From contig NZ_CP108356.1 of assembly GCF_036237315.1 (NCBI RefSeq), forward strand, positions 2,724,501 through 2,788,500: 64,000 nt of DNA, in the 5' to 3' direction. The stretch comes from Streptomyces sp. NBC_01351 (GTDB taxonomy: Bacteria; Actinomycetota; Actinomycetes; Streptomycetales; Streptomycetaceae). The translations under genes and the position numbers were made by a program. Positions 50,969-59,298 of this stretch are shown here, one piece after another. The notes under the pieces are model-generated. The model ran no database searches, was not told the origin of the DNA, and saw only the letters and a list, made by a program, of their open reading frames with translations. Positions within the stretch are counted from its first letter, which is position 1. Every line of letters begins with the position of its first letter.

Positions 50969-51020
50969 TCCCACCTGGACCCACCTGGACCCGCCTGGAC
51001 CCACCTTGACCCGCCAGGCC
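50969..51020 (+). repeat. 10-bp tandem repeat before the 137-residue gene
   Basis: CCACCTGGAC is repeated with small changes five times (50971, 50981, 50991, 51001, 51011), the last two degenerate. It ends 27 bp before the next start codon, so it is within the leader or promoter region. A period of 10 bp puts each copy on the same DNA face. Confidence 0.75.
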
Positions 51021-51047
51021 CTCCCTGACCAGCACCGAAGGACTCCC

Positions 51048-51461
51048 GTGAGCACCGTCCGCCGCCGCACTCTCGTTCGCGCCGCCGCCGTGGCCGCATG
51101 CGCCGGAAGTCTGCTGGCGCTGCCCACCGCCGCCGCGCTCGCCGAGGGGGTGCCCGCGGCCTCCTCCGCGCACTCCGCCGGGCGGCCGGCCTCCTGGGTC
51201 GGCGGCCGCGGAGACGCCCCCGCGCAGGGCGAGGGGTACGGGTACAAGACCGGGACCCGGAGCGGGCAGGTCGTGCCCGTGACGGCGGCGAGGGAAGCGG
51301 AGCCCGCCGCCGTCGGGTCCGTCGATGCGCGGCGGCTGAGCACGCTTGCCGACGGGCCGGGTGAGGGCGTGCTGCTGCTCGCCGCCGGTGGGGGCATCGC
51401 GGCCGTCGGCGCCGCCGGGCTGGGCTTCGCGATGCTGCGCCGCGGTCGTACGGACGGCTGA
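51048..51461 (+). CDS. Exported small protein with C-terminal membrane helix
   Basis: The 137-residue protein has a signal peptide (basic VSTVRRRTLVR then a hydrophobic stretch, probable cleavage after ALA near residue 30), a hydrophilic mature part rich in Gly and Ala, and a second hydrophobic helix near the C-terminus (LLLAAGGGIAAVGAAGLGFAM) ended by RRGR. This layout fits a surface protein anchored by a C-terminal helix. AAGGA lies upstream of the GTG at 51048. No domain is recognised. Confidence 0.75.
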   Translation: MSTVRRRTLVRAAAVAACAGSLLALPTAAALAEGVPAASSAHSAGRPASWVGGRGDAPAQGEGYGYKTGTRSGQVVPVTAAREAEPAAVGSVDARRLSTLADGPGEGVLLLAAGGGIAAVGAAGLGFAMLRRGRTDG

Positions 51462-51585
51462 CGTACGGGCTGCGGGCGGGCTACGGATCACTGACGCGCA
51501 CAGCACCGTGGGCAAAGAGGGTGTGGCTCCGCATAAGGTTGACGCGATCGGCCGGCGTGGCGCGGGCAGGAGGGCGCGGGGTTCT

Positions 51586-52425
51586 GTGAACAGGTTTCCG
51601 TTGCGTGCCGCGGCCGCCGCCTCCGCCCTGGGCGCTGTCGCGCTGCTCCCCCTGCTGGCCGGCTGTGGCGACACCGGCGGGCTCGCCGGGGCCGGGGTCA
51701 CGCCGACCGCGCGGGGGCCCGTACACCTGTGGCCGGACCGGCAGGGTGCGACCGTACCGCCCGCCGATCCGGGTGGCGCCCCGCCCGAGTACGTCAAGGG
51801 GATCCCGCCGGTCAAGGACCAGGACGTGCACGCGGTCGACCCGGTGGCGCTCGTCCAGGCGGAGCTGCGGGCCCACCCGAAGGTGGACGTCGGCCCGGAC
51901 GGGATGCCCCAGGAGACCGCCGCAGCGATCCTGGCCTGCGGGAAGGACGGGGCGGACGGCTCGGCGGACGGTGCGCGGTGCCCGGTGCTGAAGCCGTACT
52001 ACCGGGACCTCACGGGCAACGGCAAGGACGAACTGATCATCGGCATCGAGTTCGGCAGCGGCCCGGACGTCCCCGAGAAGGAGATGTCCGTACGCGTGTA
52101 CACGGCGGATCCTGACGGCCGGCTCAACCGGATCATGGCGACGACGCAGAGCGTGATCACGGTGGAGCTGGCCGGGCAGGACGTGATCCTGCGCGTGCCG
52201 AGCGGGAACAACGGCTACGAGTTGATCACCGCCTGGTCCTGGGACGAGAAGCAGCTCACGATGCTGCCGACGCGCGAGCAGATCGTCCGGGTGCCGGTGA
52301 ATCCGCAGCCGCCCAGCGGCAAGCCCCGCACGCGCCAGCCCGGCCAGGGCACCGGGCCCGGCAACGGCTCCGGCCCGGGCTCCGGCAACGGCTCCGGCTC
52401 CGGGCTCGGCACCGAGTCGCCGTGA
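51586..52425 (+). CDS. Lipoprotein associated with the downstream kinase
   Basis: The 279-residue product has a lipoprotein signal with a lipobox (LLAGC near residue 27). The mature part contains TGNGKDELIIGIEFGSGPD, a repeat-like segment as in FG-GAP/VCBS beta-propeller proteins, and a long Gly/Ser/Pro tail (GSGPGSGNGSGSGLG). It overlaps the histidine kinase start (GTGA) and so is probably made with it; a lipoprotein-kinase pairing (as in CseA-CseC) suggests a modulating or sensing partner. The GTG at 51586 is inferred from the signal sequence. Confidence 0.8.
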   Translation: MNRFPLRAAAAASALGAVALLPLLAGCGDTGGLAGAGVTPTARGPVHLWPDRQGATVPPADPGGAPPEYVKGIPPVKDQDVHAVDPVALVQAELRAHPKVDVGPDGMPQETAAAILACGKDGADGSADGARCPVLKPYYRDLTGNGKDELIIGIEFGSGPDVPEKEMSVRVYTADPDGRLNRIMATTQSVITVELAGQDVILRVPSGNNGYELITAWSWDEKQLTMLPTREQIVRVPVNPQPPSGKPRTRQPGQGTGPGNGSGPGSGNGSGSGLGTESP

Positions 52426-54428
52426 AGGTCCGGCTGCCCGCGTGGACGGCCACGCTGACCTGGAAGTCGGCGTGTTTCATCGTGGTGATGTGCTGCACGC
52501 TGGCGGCCCTGCTGGGCGCCCTCGTCCACGTGGAGGTGACCCGGCAGACCGTGGCCACGGCCCGGGAGAAGGCCCTCGGCAAACTGCACGACGTCTCGCG
52601 CGCCTACGAGGCCGGCGAGGCCCTGCCGCCCGGTTCGGGGCTGGATCCCGCGGAGCTGCCGCCGAAGCTGCGGGCGCTGGCCGTGGCAGGGCGCCGGGGC
52701 ACGATGGTCGCGGACCGCGACGGCCGCCCGACGATGTGGGCGGCGGCGCCGGCGGACGGCCGGGCGCTGGCCACGGCCATCGACTACGAGCAGAGCGCGC
52801 GGACCATCAACGGGCTGGACAACGCGATCATCGGGTCGTCGGTGCTCGCGATCGGCGGGACGCTGCTGGTGGGCGCCTTCGCGGTGACCCGGGTGACGCG
52901 GCGGCTGCACCAGACGGCGACCGTGGCCCGGCGGATCACCCAGGGGGACCTCGACGCGAGGGTGGGGGATCCGCGCACCAAGGACCCCTCGCGGCACCAG
53001 GACGAGGTGTCGACGGTCGCCGGGGCGCTGGACACGATGGCGGGGAGCCTGCAGACGAAGCTGGAGAGCGAGCGGCGGTTCACGGCGGACGTGGCGCACG
53101 AGCTGCGGACGCCGCTGACGGGTTTGCAGGCGGCGTCGGAGCTGCTGCCGGAGGGGCGGCCCACGGAGCTGGTGCGGGAGCGGGTGCGCACGATGCGGCA
53201 GCTCACGGAGGACCTGCTGGAGATCTCGCGGCTGGACTCGGGCAGCGAGGTGGTGGAGACCGACCTGCACCAGCTGGGGCGGCTGGCGGGGCGGGTGGTG
53301 CGGGCCTCGGGGACGGACACGGAGGTGGTCGTGGTCCGGGACGCGCACGTGGAGACGGACCGGCGGCGGCTGGAGCGGGTGCTGGGGAACCTGGTGGCGA
53401 ACGCGCACAAGCACGGGCGTGCGCCGGTGGTCCTGACGGTGGACGGGCCGGTGGTGACCGTACGGGACCACGGGGACGGGTTCCCCGAGTACCTGATGGA
53501 GCACGGGCCGCAGCGGTTCCGGAGCGGCGGGGGCAAGGGGCACGGGCTGGGTCTGACGATCGCGGTCGGCCAGGCGGAGGCGATCGGCGCGAAGCTGTCG
53601 TTCCGGCGGGCGGAGGGGGGCGGAGCCCTCGCCGTCCTCACCCTTCCCCCTGCGGGGGGCTCGGCGGGGGTAGAGGGCCCGGTCCCTTGCAGGGGGCCCG
53701 GCTCACCACAGCGGCCTGGCCTCGCCTCAAACGCCGGCGAGGCCGGGAGTTACCGGTTCCGACGGGGACGGGTGTGCGGTGGGGCGTCCCCGCAGGGCGT
53801 CGAACACAACCACCCTCGGCCCACCGACCCCTGGAACCGTTCGACGCCCGAGGAGACGCCCCGGCGCGCGCCCGGCCCCGGCGGAACCCCCCTCGGGGCG
53901 CGGGCGGGGCGGCCGCTGCGCGGGGCCTTCCCCCACCCCGCCCCTTCCCGAAACCGGGCTCTGCCCGGACCCTCTCCCCCAGCTACCGCTGGGAGGTGCC
54001 CCCACCAGACTCCGTCCGGGGGTACCCCCATCCTCAAACGCCGGCGAGGCTGGAGGTGGCGCAGCCGCACCGCGCCCGGTCTGGCACTGCGCAGCCGCAG
54101 GGGCCCGGCGGGGTCAGCTCCGGGGCGGCTTGGTCCAGGGCCAGCGGGGTTTCGGCTTGGTGCCCGAGGGGCGGTAGGCGTACTTCCAGCCCTTCTGGAG
54201 GCCCAGGCGCTTGGAGTAGCCCGACGGGACGCGTTCGTAGAGCAGCACCGTCGGCGGGCCCTCCGGGGTCGGGACCGGGATCTCGTACCACTTCGGCGGG
54301 TGGCCGGTCGGGCCCAGCAGGATCGGGAGGACCCGGCCGTCCATCGGGCCACCCTCGAAGGGGGTCGGTTCGCTTCTCACCGCACCAGTGTCACAGGAGG
54401 TGCGCGGCCTCGGAGACCACGGGGATGA
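52422..54428 (+). CDS. Sensor histidine kinase without nearby regulator; frame overruns its normal end
   Basis: The kinase has two membrane helices (about residues 12-40 and 140-165) around an extracytoplasmic loop, a HAMP domain (TRRLHQTATVARRITQGDLDARV), the phosphoacceptor motif FTADVAHELRTPLTGL, N-box LGNLVANAHKHG, G1 RDHGDGF and G2 GKGHGLGLTIA. It overlaps the upstream lipoprotein gene by four bases. Similarity ends near 53650 (AVLTLPP). The frame has no stop there and runs on for about 250 codons through intergenic repeats and over the antisense strand of the next small gene to 54428, so the true end was probably near 53686, where TAG is reached by a one-base shift in a G run. Confidence 0.8.
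   Translation: MKVRLPAWTATLTWKSACFIVVMCCTLAALLGALVHVEVTRQTVATAREKALGKLHDVSRAYEAGEALPPGSGLDPAELPPKLRALAVAGRRGTMVADRDGRPTMWAAAPADGRALATAIDYEQSARTINGLDNAIIGSSVLAIGGTLLVGAFAVTRVTRRLHQTATVARRITQGDLDARVGDPRTKDPSRHQDEVSTVAGALDTMAGSLQTKLESERRFTADVAHELRTPLTGLQAASELLPEGRPTELVRERVRTMRQLTEDLLEISRLDSGSEVVETDLHQLGRLAGRVVRASGTDTEVVVVRDAHVETDRRRLERVLGNLVANAHKHGRAPVVLTVDGPVVTVRDHGDGFPEYLMEHGPQRFRSGGGKGHGLGLTIAVGQAEAIGAKLSFRRAEGGGALAVLTLPPAGGSAGVEGPVPCRGPGSPQRPGLASNAGEAGSYRFRRGRVCGGASPQGVEHNHPRPTDPWNRSTPEETPRRAPGPGGTPLGARAGRPLRGAFPHPAPSRNRALPGPSPPATAGRCPHQTPSGGTPILKRRRGWRWRSRTAPGLALRSRRGPAGSAPGRLGPGPAGFRLGARGAVGVLPALLEAQALGVARRDAFVEQHRRRALRGRDRDLVPLRRVAGRAQQDREDPAVHRATLEGGRFASHRTSVTGGARPRRPRG
53724..53743 (+). 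repeat. Fragment of family A repeat
   Basis: GCCTCAAACGCCGGCGAGGC, the 3' end of the family A element, in the region directly behind the kinase. Confidence 0.7.
53781..53877 (+). repeat. Dispersed repeat, family B
   Basis: An imperfect palindrome beginning GGGGCGTCCCCGCAGGGCGT and with inner inverted pair GCGTCGAAC/GTTCGACGC, ending in GGAGACGCCCC. A second copy is at 57545-57642. Confidence 0.75.
53932..54053 (+). repeat. Dispersed repeat, family A (long copy)
   Basis: Includes a shared sequence with the 18994 copy, CCCCCAGCTACCGCTGGGAG, followed by the AGACTCCGTCCGGGGG core and CTCAAACGCCGGCGAGGCTG. The 53687-54113 area is entirely such repeats; no gene is evident there. Confidence 0.8.
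54114..54380 (-). CDS. Small hypothetical protein
   Basis: The 88-residue product is rich in Pro and aromatic residues (PPKWYEIPVPTPEGPP; WKYAYRPSGTKPKPRWPW) and has no membrane segment. A Met-start (MDGRVLPILLG) at residue 13 could be the true start. The sequence is quite regular and looks like conserved streptomycete small proteins. It lies 10 bp from the TetR gene, downstream of it in the same direction. The function is unknown. Confidence 0.7.
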   Translation of the reverse strand: MRSEPTPFEGGPMDGRVLPILLGPTGHPPKWYEIPVPTPEGPPTVLLYERVPSGYSKRLGLQKGWKYAYRPSGTKPKPRWPWTKPPRS

Positions 54429-55107
54429 CGCGCCGGGCCAGGACGCCGACCGGGCCGTCCGCGGATTCGAGGGCGAGGGCGGCGCGCGCGGCGGCCGCCG
54501 TTTCGGGGTCGGTGGCCGCCGTGGCGGTCAGGAGGGCGATGAACTGGTCCACCAGCCAGTCCCGGAGGGACTCGACCTCCGGCTGCTTGCCCTCGTCGAT
54601 CCAGATGAGGGAGGCCGCCTCGACCGCCGTGATCCACGTACGCACCATCATCCGCAGCCGGGGCCCGGGCGACGGGACGGACAGGTGGACGAGGATCTGG
54701 TCGGCCGCCGCGCGGCGGATGCCGTCCACCGTGGCCGTCGTACGGGAGGTGCAGACGACGCTGCCGCCCTGCAGGAGGGCCGCGAAGCCCGCGTCGTGTT
54801 CGTCGACGAAGGCGAGGTAGCGGTCCAGGGCGCGGCTCAGGCGCTGGGTGAGGGGGCCCTGCTGGGGTTCGGCGAAGCAGAGTTCGAGGATGTCCGCCGC
54901 GGAGCGCAGGGCGGCCTCGTAGAGCTGCTGTTTGCCGCCCGGGAAGTAGCGGTAGACGAGCGGGCGCGAGACCCCGGCGGCCTCGGCGACGTCGTCGAGC
55001 GAGACCTCCTCCGGCGCCCGGTGCGCGAACAGCGAGAGGGCCGCGTCGAGGAGTTGGGCTCGTCGCTCCTCGACGCTCAGCCTGCGGTAGGCGCGTACGG
55101 TCGTCAT
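54391..55107 (-). CDS. TetR family transcriptional regulator
   Basis: The 238-residue protein has an N-terminal TetR helix-turn-helix (RRAQLLDAALSLFAH ... VSLDDVAEAAGVSRPLVYRYFPGGKQQLYEA) and a helical ligand domain containing WITAVEAASLIWIDEGK. It is followed by the small 88-residue gene and preceded by the AurF-like gene in the same direction, with 72 bp between. It probably controls the two di-iron genes next door; this is inferred from location. Confidence 0.92.
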   Translation of the reverse strand: MTTVRAYRRLSVEERRAQLLDAALSLFAHRAPEEVSLDDVAEAAGVSRPLVYRYFPGGKQQLYEAALRSAADILELCFAEPQQGPLTQRLSRALDRYLAFVDEHDAGFAALLQGGSVVCTSRTTATVDGIRRAAADQILVHLSVPSPGPRLRMMVRTWITAVEAASLIWIDEGKQPEVESLRDWLVDQFIALLTATAATDPETAAAARAALALESADGPVGVLARRVIPVVSEAAHLL

Positions 55108-55179
55108 GCCCGCAGGGTAGACGACCGTCCGGCGTCTCCGTCCGGAGTCCGTACGGAAGAAGGGTGCCGGCGGCCTTCC

Positions 55180-56109
55180 TTACGCGAGGAGGCCCGAGCT
55201 CTTCCACAGTTGGCGGCCGACTCCGCGCAGGACGCCGATGTCGTCGAGGAAGTCGGTGAGCCGCTTGGCTCCGGTCTGCATGACCTCGCGGCGGTGGCCG
55301 CTCGCCTTGACCTGGGCCAGTGCTTCGCGGCGGTCGAGGCCGATGTTGTCGTAGACGGCCGGGTTCACGAAGGCCACCGAGAACACGCGGGCGGCCTCGC
55401 CGCAGCTGATCCGGGTGAGTTCCTGCTCCCAGCGCGGGGCGGTCAGCATCTGGCGGCGCAGTTCCTCGCGGGCGTAGCGGACGTGCCGGGCTTCCTCGAT
55501 GACGTGGATCCGGGTCACTCCGCGGACGAGGGGCTGGATGCGCTCGTCCGGGAAGGTGAGGCGCTGCATCCAGTCGAGGATCTCCTCGCCGAGGAGGGTG
55601 CAGGCGAAGGATCCGGGGGTGGTGGAAACGGTCTTCAGGATCCGGGCGAGGTTGTGGTTGAGGCGGGAGACCGGGTAGTCGGGGGCGCCGGACTGCTTGA
55701 TCAGGCGGGCGAACATCATCGAGTGCCGGCACTCGTCGGCGATCTCGGTGAGCGCGTAGCGGACGTGGTTGCTGGTCAGGGACTTGTCGTAGATGTGCCG
55801 GACCAGCAGCTGCATCAGGATGATCTCGAACCAGATGCCGAGCGATCCCATCGCCGCCGCCTCGTGGCGGGAGAGGTCGATGCGCTGCTCCTCCCCCATC
55901 TTCTTCCAGAGCGGGGTGTCGTAGAGGGACAGCAGCTCGGGCGGCCAGTAGTACTTGCCCTCGATCGTGGGGGCGTCCCAGTCGAGTTCCTTGTCGGGAT
56001 CGAAGGAGTGCTTGGCGGAGGATTCGAGCAGCCGCTCGGCGATCTGCTCGCGGTCCTTGAGGAGGCCGAGGGCGTCCCTCAGCTCGGCTCGGTCGGTCAC
56101 CGTCGTCAT
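55180..56109 (-). CDS. AurF-like di-iron oxygenase
   Basis: This 309-residue protein belongs to the AurF family of di-iron N-oxygenases (or related oxygenases). The metal ligands are visible: Glu in FEIILMQ, ExxH in DECRHSMMF, Glu in LLGEEILDW and H-x3-E-x2-H in IHVIEEARHVRY. AurF itself oxidises p-aminobenzoate to p-nitrobenzoate in aureothin synthesis; no antibiotic cluster is seen here, so the substrate is unknown. The ATG at 56109 is favoured over the GTG at 56121. It is divergent from another di-iron protein. Confidence 0.88.
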   Translation of the reverse strand: MTTVTDRAELRDALGLLKDREQIAERLLESSAKHSFDPDKELDWDAPTIEGKYYWPPELLSLYDTPLWKKMGEEQRIDLSRHEAAAMGSLGIWFEIILMQLLVRHIYDKSLTSNHVRYALTEIADECRHSMMFARLIKQSGAPDYPVSRLNHNLARILKTVSTTPGSFACTLLGEEILDWMQRLTFPDERIQPLVRGVTRIHVIEEARHVRYAREELRRQMLTAPRWEQELTRISCGEAARVFSVAFVNPAVYDNIGLDRREALAQVKASGHRREVMQTGAKRLTDFLDDIGVLRGVGRQLWKSSGLLA

Positions 56110-56140
56110 GGCTTCGGACACCTCGTGGTTGGGTTACCGG

Positions 56141-56160
56141 CGGTCACTACTGCGGTCACT
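56141..56160. promoter_or_regulatory. Direct repeat between the divergent di-iron genes
   Basis: CGGTCACT occurs at 56141-56148 and 56153-56160, 12 bp apart, inside the 188-bp divergent promoter region. It is a possible regulator site. A TTGACC further on (near 56212) is a potential -35 for the rightward gene. Confidence 0.4.
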
Positions 56161-56297
56161 GCTTATGAGACTGCCTGTCAGCAAGGTCGTCAATCCCTCG
56201 CGCACGACTTGTTGACCCCGCGTCTACCAACGTGTGACGCTGCCAACTGTCCAGTCCTGTACGGCAGTACGCGACCACGTGAGACGAGGGGGCGTCA

Positions 56298-57407
56298 GTG
56301 TCGACGCACGAGCTCTACACCAGGGACCCGGGCGAGGGCGTCTGGCAGGTCCCCGCCACCGGCTCGGCCCGCTTCAGCTGGGAGTACGACGGAGGCCGCG
56401 AACGCCTCCTCGCGCTCTACCAGAAGGGCAAGGACAAGCAGTGGGACGGCGCCAAGCGCATCGACTGGGACATCGAGGTGGACCCGTACGATCCGCTCGG
56501 CACCCCGGACGACGTCCTCACGCTGTACGGAACACGGCACTGGGCCAAGCTCACCGACAAGGACAAGGGCGAGCTGCGCCGGCACTACGCGGCCTGGAAC
56601 TTCAGCCAGTTCCTGCACGGCGAGCAGGGCGCGATGGTGTGCGCGGCACGCATCGTGGAGTCGGTGCCGGACCTCGACGCGAAGTTCTACTCCGCCACCC
56701 AGACCATGGACGAGGCCCGGCACGCGGAGATCTTCGGGCGCTTCCTGCACGAGAAGGTCGGGATGCTCTACCCGATCAACGACAGCCTCCAGGGGCTGCT
56801 CGGCGACACCCTGCGCGACTCCCGCTGGGACATGCCGTACCTGGGCATGCAGGTGCTCATCGAGGGGCTGGCGCTGGCCGCGTTCGGCATGATCCGCGAC
56901 ACCACCGACAAGCCGCTGCCGAAGCAGATCCTGGCGTACGTGATGCAGGACGAGGCCCGCCACGTGGCCTTCGGGCGGATGGCCCTGCGCGACTACTACA
57001 AGCAGCTCACGGACGTCGAACTGCGCGAGCGCGAGGAGTTCGTGATCGAGGGCTGCTACCTGATGCGGGACCGGCTGCGCGGGGTGGAGGTGCTGGAGAA
57101 CTTCGGCATCCCGAGGAAGGAGGCCGAGCAGTACAGCGAGCAGTCCGAGTTCCTGCACCTGTTCCGGAAGCTGCTCTTCAGCCGGATCGTGCCGTGCGTG
57201 AAGGACATCGGGCTGTGGGGCGAGCGGCTGCAGAAGGCGTACCTGGACATGGGCGTCTTCGAGATGGGCGACTCGAACCTGGATCTGCTGATGAGCCAGG
57301 ACGAGGAGATAGCCGAGGCCCTCGACCGCGAGCGGTTCGCGGCCGAGGAGGCGGAGCGGGTGGCGGAGGTCCGGGAGGCCATCTCGGAGGGCGCCGAAGA
57401 GGGCTAG
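56298..57407 (+). CDS. Ferritin-like di-iron protein (R2-type fold)
   Basis: The 369-residue protein has two pairs of metal-binding motifs in four helices: Glu in LHGEQGAMV with MDEARHAEIFGRF, and Glu in IEGLALAAFG with QDEARHVAFGRM. This layout is that of ferritin-like/ribonucleotide reductase R2-type oxygenases. It lacks a clear radical Tyr context of true R2, so an oxygenase is more likely. It starts with GTG and is divergent from the AurF-like gene; the pair and the TetR gene form one neighbourhood. The C-terminus is a charged Glu-rich tail. Confidence 0.85.
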   Translation: MSTHELYTRDPGEGVWQVPATGSARFSWEYDGGRERLLALYQKGKDKQWDGAKRIDWDIEVDPYDPLGTPDDVLTLYGTRHWAKLTDKDKGELRRHYAAWNFSQFLHGEQGAMVCAARIVESVPDLDAKFYSATQTMDEARHAEIFGRFLHEKVGMLYPINDSLQGLLGDTLRDSRWDMPYLGMQVLIEGLALAAFGMIRDTTDKPLPKQILAYVMQDEARHVAFGRMALRDYYKQLTDVELREREEFVIEGCYLMRDRLRGVEVLENFGIPRKEAEQYSEQSEFLHLFRKLLFSRIVPCVKDIGLWGERLQKAYLDMGVFEMGDSNLDLLMSQDEEIAEALDRERFAAEEAERVAEVREAISEGAEEG

Positions 57408-57440
57408 GCCGGAGCCGGGTTCCCGGCGGAGCCGGGTTCC

Positions 57441-57514
57441 CTGGGGCTCCGCCCCAGACCCTCCCCCAGACTCCGTCCGGGGGGACCCCCACGCCTCAAA
57501 CGCCGGCGAGGCTG
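57441..57514 (+). repeat. Dispersed repeat, family A
   Basis: Almost identical to 49831-49905 (CTGGGGCTCCGCCCCAG to GGCGAGGCTG). The 389-bp gap 57408-57796 consists of this, the family B copy and a short GC-rich tail, with no gene. Confidence 0.8.
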
Positions 57515-57544
57515 AGGTGGCCCGGACGGGGCCGGGCGTGTGCC

Positions 57545-57642
57545 GGGGCGTCCCCGCAGGGCGTCGAACACAACCATGGCTCGGCCCACCGACCCCCCGA
57601 CACGTTCGACGCCCGAGGAGACGCCCCGGCGCGCGCCCGGCC
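57545..57642 (+). repeat. Dispersed repeat, family B
   Basis: Second copy of the palindromic element at 53781-53877; the centre differs (CCATGGCTCGG against CCACCCTCGG) while the arms are conserved. Confidence 0.75.
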
Positions 57643-57796
57643 ACGGCCGGGCCGGCCGCCCCCGACCCCGCCCCGGCTGGGCCCGCCGGCGCAACCGGCC
57701 CGATCCGGTCCGGGAGCGGGCGGGTCCGAGCCCGGCTCTTGGAGGCGACCTTCGGGGAGATGGCTCCGGGAAGCGGCCCGCGGCAGGCGGCAGGCG

Positions 57797-58636
57797 TTAC
57801 GGCGCGATCGGCAGTTGGCGCTTGTGTTCCGTGAGCCGGTAGCGGCGGACGATGATCTCGAAGGCGCGCCCGTCCACCGGCTTGCCCTCCAGGAAGTCGT
57901 CGATGTCGTCGTACGTGACGCCGAGCGCGTCCTCGTCGGCCTTGCCCGGGTCGAGGGTCTCCAGGTCGGCTGTCGGAACCTTCCACACCAGCTCCGCCGG
58001 GGCACCCAGCGCGTCCGCGACGGCCCGCACCCGGCGCTTGGTCAGCCCGGTCAGCGGGACGAGGTCCGCGGCGCCGTCGCCGAACTTCGTGAAGAAGCCG
58101 GAGACCGCCTCGGCGGCGTGGTCCGTGCCGACGACCAGGCCGTCGCGCGCGCCGGCCACCGCGTACTGCGCGATCATGCGCTGGCGGGCCTTGATGTTGC
58201 CCTGCACGAAGTCCTGGTGGTGCGCGTCGCGGAAGGACACTCCGCCGGCGAGCGAGGCCGCGAGGGCGGCGTCGCTGGCCGGCTTCACGTCGACGGTGAG
58301 GACCTGGTCGGCGCGGATGAAGGAGAGCGCGAGCTGGGCGTCCTTCTCGTCGGCCTGGACCCCGTACGGCAGGCGCATGGCGTAGAACGTGGCCTCGTGC
58401 CCGGCCGCGCGGGCCCGCTCCACGGCGAGCTGGCACAGCCGCCCGGCGGTGGTGGAGTCGACGCCGCCGCTGATGCCGAGGACGAGGGAGCGCAGGCCGG
58501 TCGAGGTGAGCCGCTCGGTGAGGAAGGCCACCCGGCGCTCGATCTCGTGCTCCGCGTCGAAGGTCTCGCCGACCAGGAGTTCCCTGGCGATCTCCTGCTG
58601 CAGTGCGGTGGACGCGGGGGACGCGGGCTCGCTCAC
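57797..58636 (-). CDS. nadE: NH3-dependent NAD(+) synthetase
   Basis: NadE amidates nicotinic acid adenine dinucleotide with ammonia and ATP, the last step of NAD synthesis. The 279-residue protein has the PP-loop [27 protein letters not shown] and [10 protein letters not shown]. Its length fits the ammonia-dependent type (no glutaminase domain). The GTG at 58636 has GAGGAG eight bases upstream; longer readings do not match the family. Confidence 0.96.
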   Translation of the reverse strand: MSEPASPASTALQQEIARELLVGETFDAEHEIERRVAFLTERLTSTGLRSLVLGISGGVDSTTAGRLCQLAVERARAAGHEATFYAMRLPYGVQADEKDAQLALSFIRADQVLTVDVKPASDAALAASLAGGVSFRDAHHQDFVQGNIKARQRMIAQYAVAGARDGLVVGTDHAAEAVSGFFTKFGDGAADLVPLTGLTKRRVRAVADALGAPAELVWKVPTADLETLDPGKADEDALGVTYDDIDDFLEGKPVDGRAFEIIVRRYRLTEHKRQLPIAP

Positions 58637-58806
58637 GGCTGCTCCTCGGGGGTCGTGCGTGGGGTTGAGTGCGGGGGTACGCGCGTGGGGTTGCGCGGTT
58701 CGGTGCCTCCGAAACCCTAGTCGACGGGCTCGGGGGATGGCCGCGGGGAGCGGTGCCGGGGGTGCGGCCCCGGGTGGCGGCCCCGGGTGGCGGCCCCCGC
58801 CCCCGA

Positions 58807-59253
58807 CTACGCGGCGGGCGGGAACGCGCTGCGCAGCGTGAACGCGTACGGCGTCGGGCCGTGCTCCCGCAGGTGCCTCAGGCGGTGCTCCGCGTCCGCG
58901 ACCGTCGGGCGCTCCCCCGCCGGGACCCACCACAGGGTCGCCATGGCCTCGGAGACGTGCTCGAACCACTCCCGGCGGCGGGCCAGCAGCTCGCGGTGCA
59001 GGCCCTCGTACATGAAGGCGGTCAGCGCGTCCTTGTCGCGCCACACGGACATGTTCACCAGGATCCACTCGTCCTCGAAGAACGGGATGCCGGTCGCGTC
59101 GCCCTCCTCGTCCTGCAGCCGCCACACGAAGCCGTCCGCCGCGTCGGCGACCGCGTTGACCGGGTCGAGGCCGTCCACGAAGAACTTGAACTCCGGGGAG
59201 TCCAGGGGGTACTTGCGGCGGGCTATGTTCACTTGGGCGAGTTCGTAGGTCAT
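58807..59253 (-). CDS. DUF3291 family protein
   Basis: The 148-residue protein starts [20 protein letters not shown] and has a [15 protein letters not shown] segment, [13 protein letters not shown] and [19 protein letters not shown], all typical of DUF3291, whose fold is related to antibiotic biosynthesis monooxygenases (ABM). No catalytic role is known. It lies alone between nadE and the penicillin-binding protein gene. Confidence 0.88.
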   Translation of the reverse strand: MTYELAQVNIARRKYPLDSPEFKFFVDGLDPVNAVADAADGFVWRLQDEEGDATGIPFFEDEWILVNMSVWRDKDALTAFMYEGLHRELLARRREWFEHVSEAMATLWWVPAGERPTVADAEHRLRHLREHGPTPYAFTLRSAFPPAA

Positions 59254-59298
59254 GTCCTTACGGCTATCAGGCGGGCTCCGCGCGCCGCTACCGGCTTC

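Noticed and set aside
53687..54113. Kinase C-terminal domain
   Set aside because: The sequence is made of dispersed repeats found elsewhere in non-coding DNA, so the translated tail is unlikely to be a domain.
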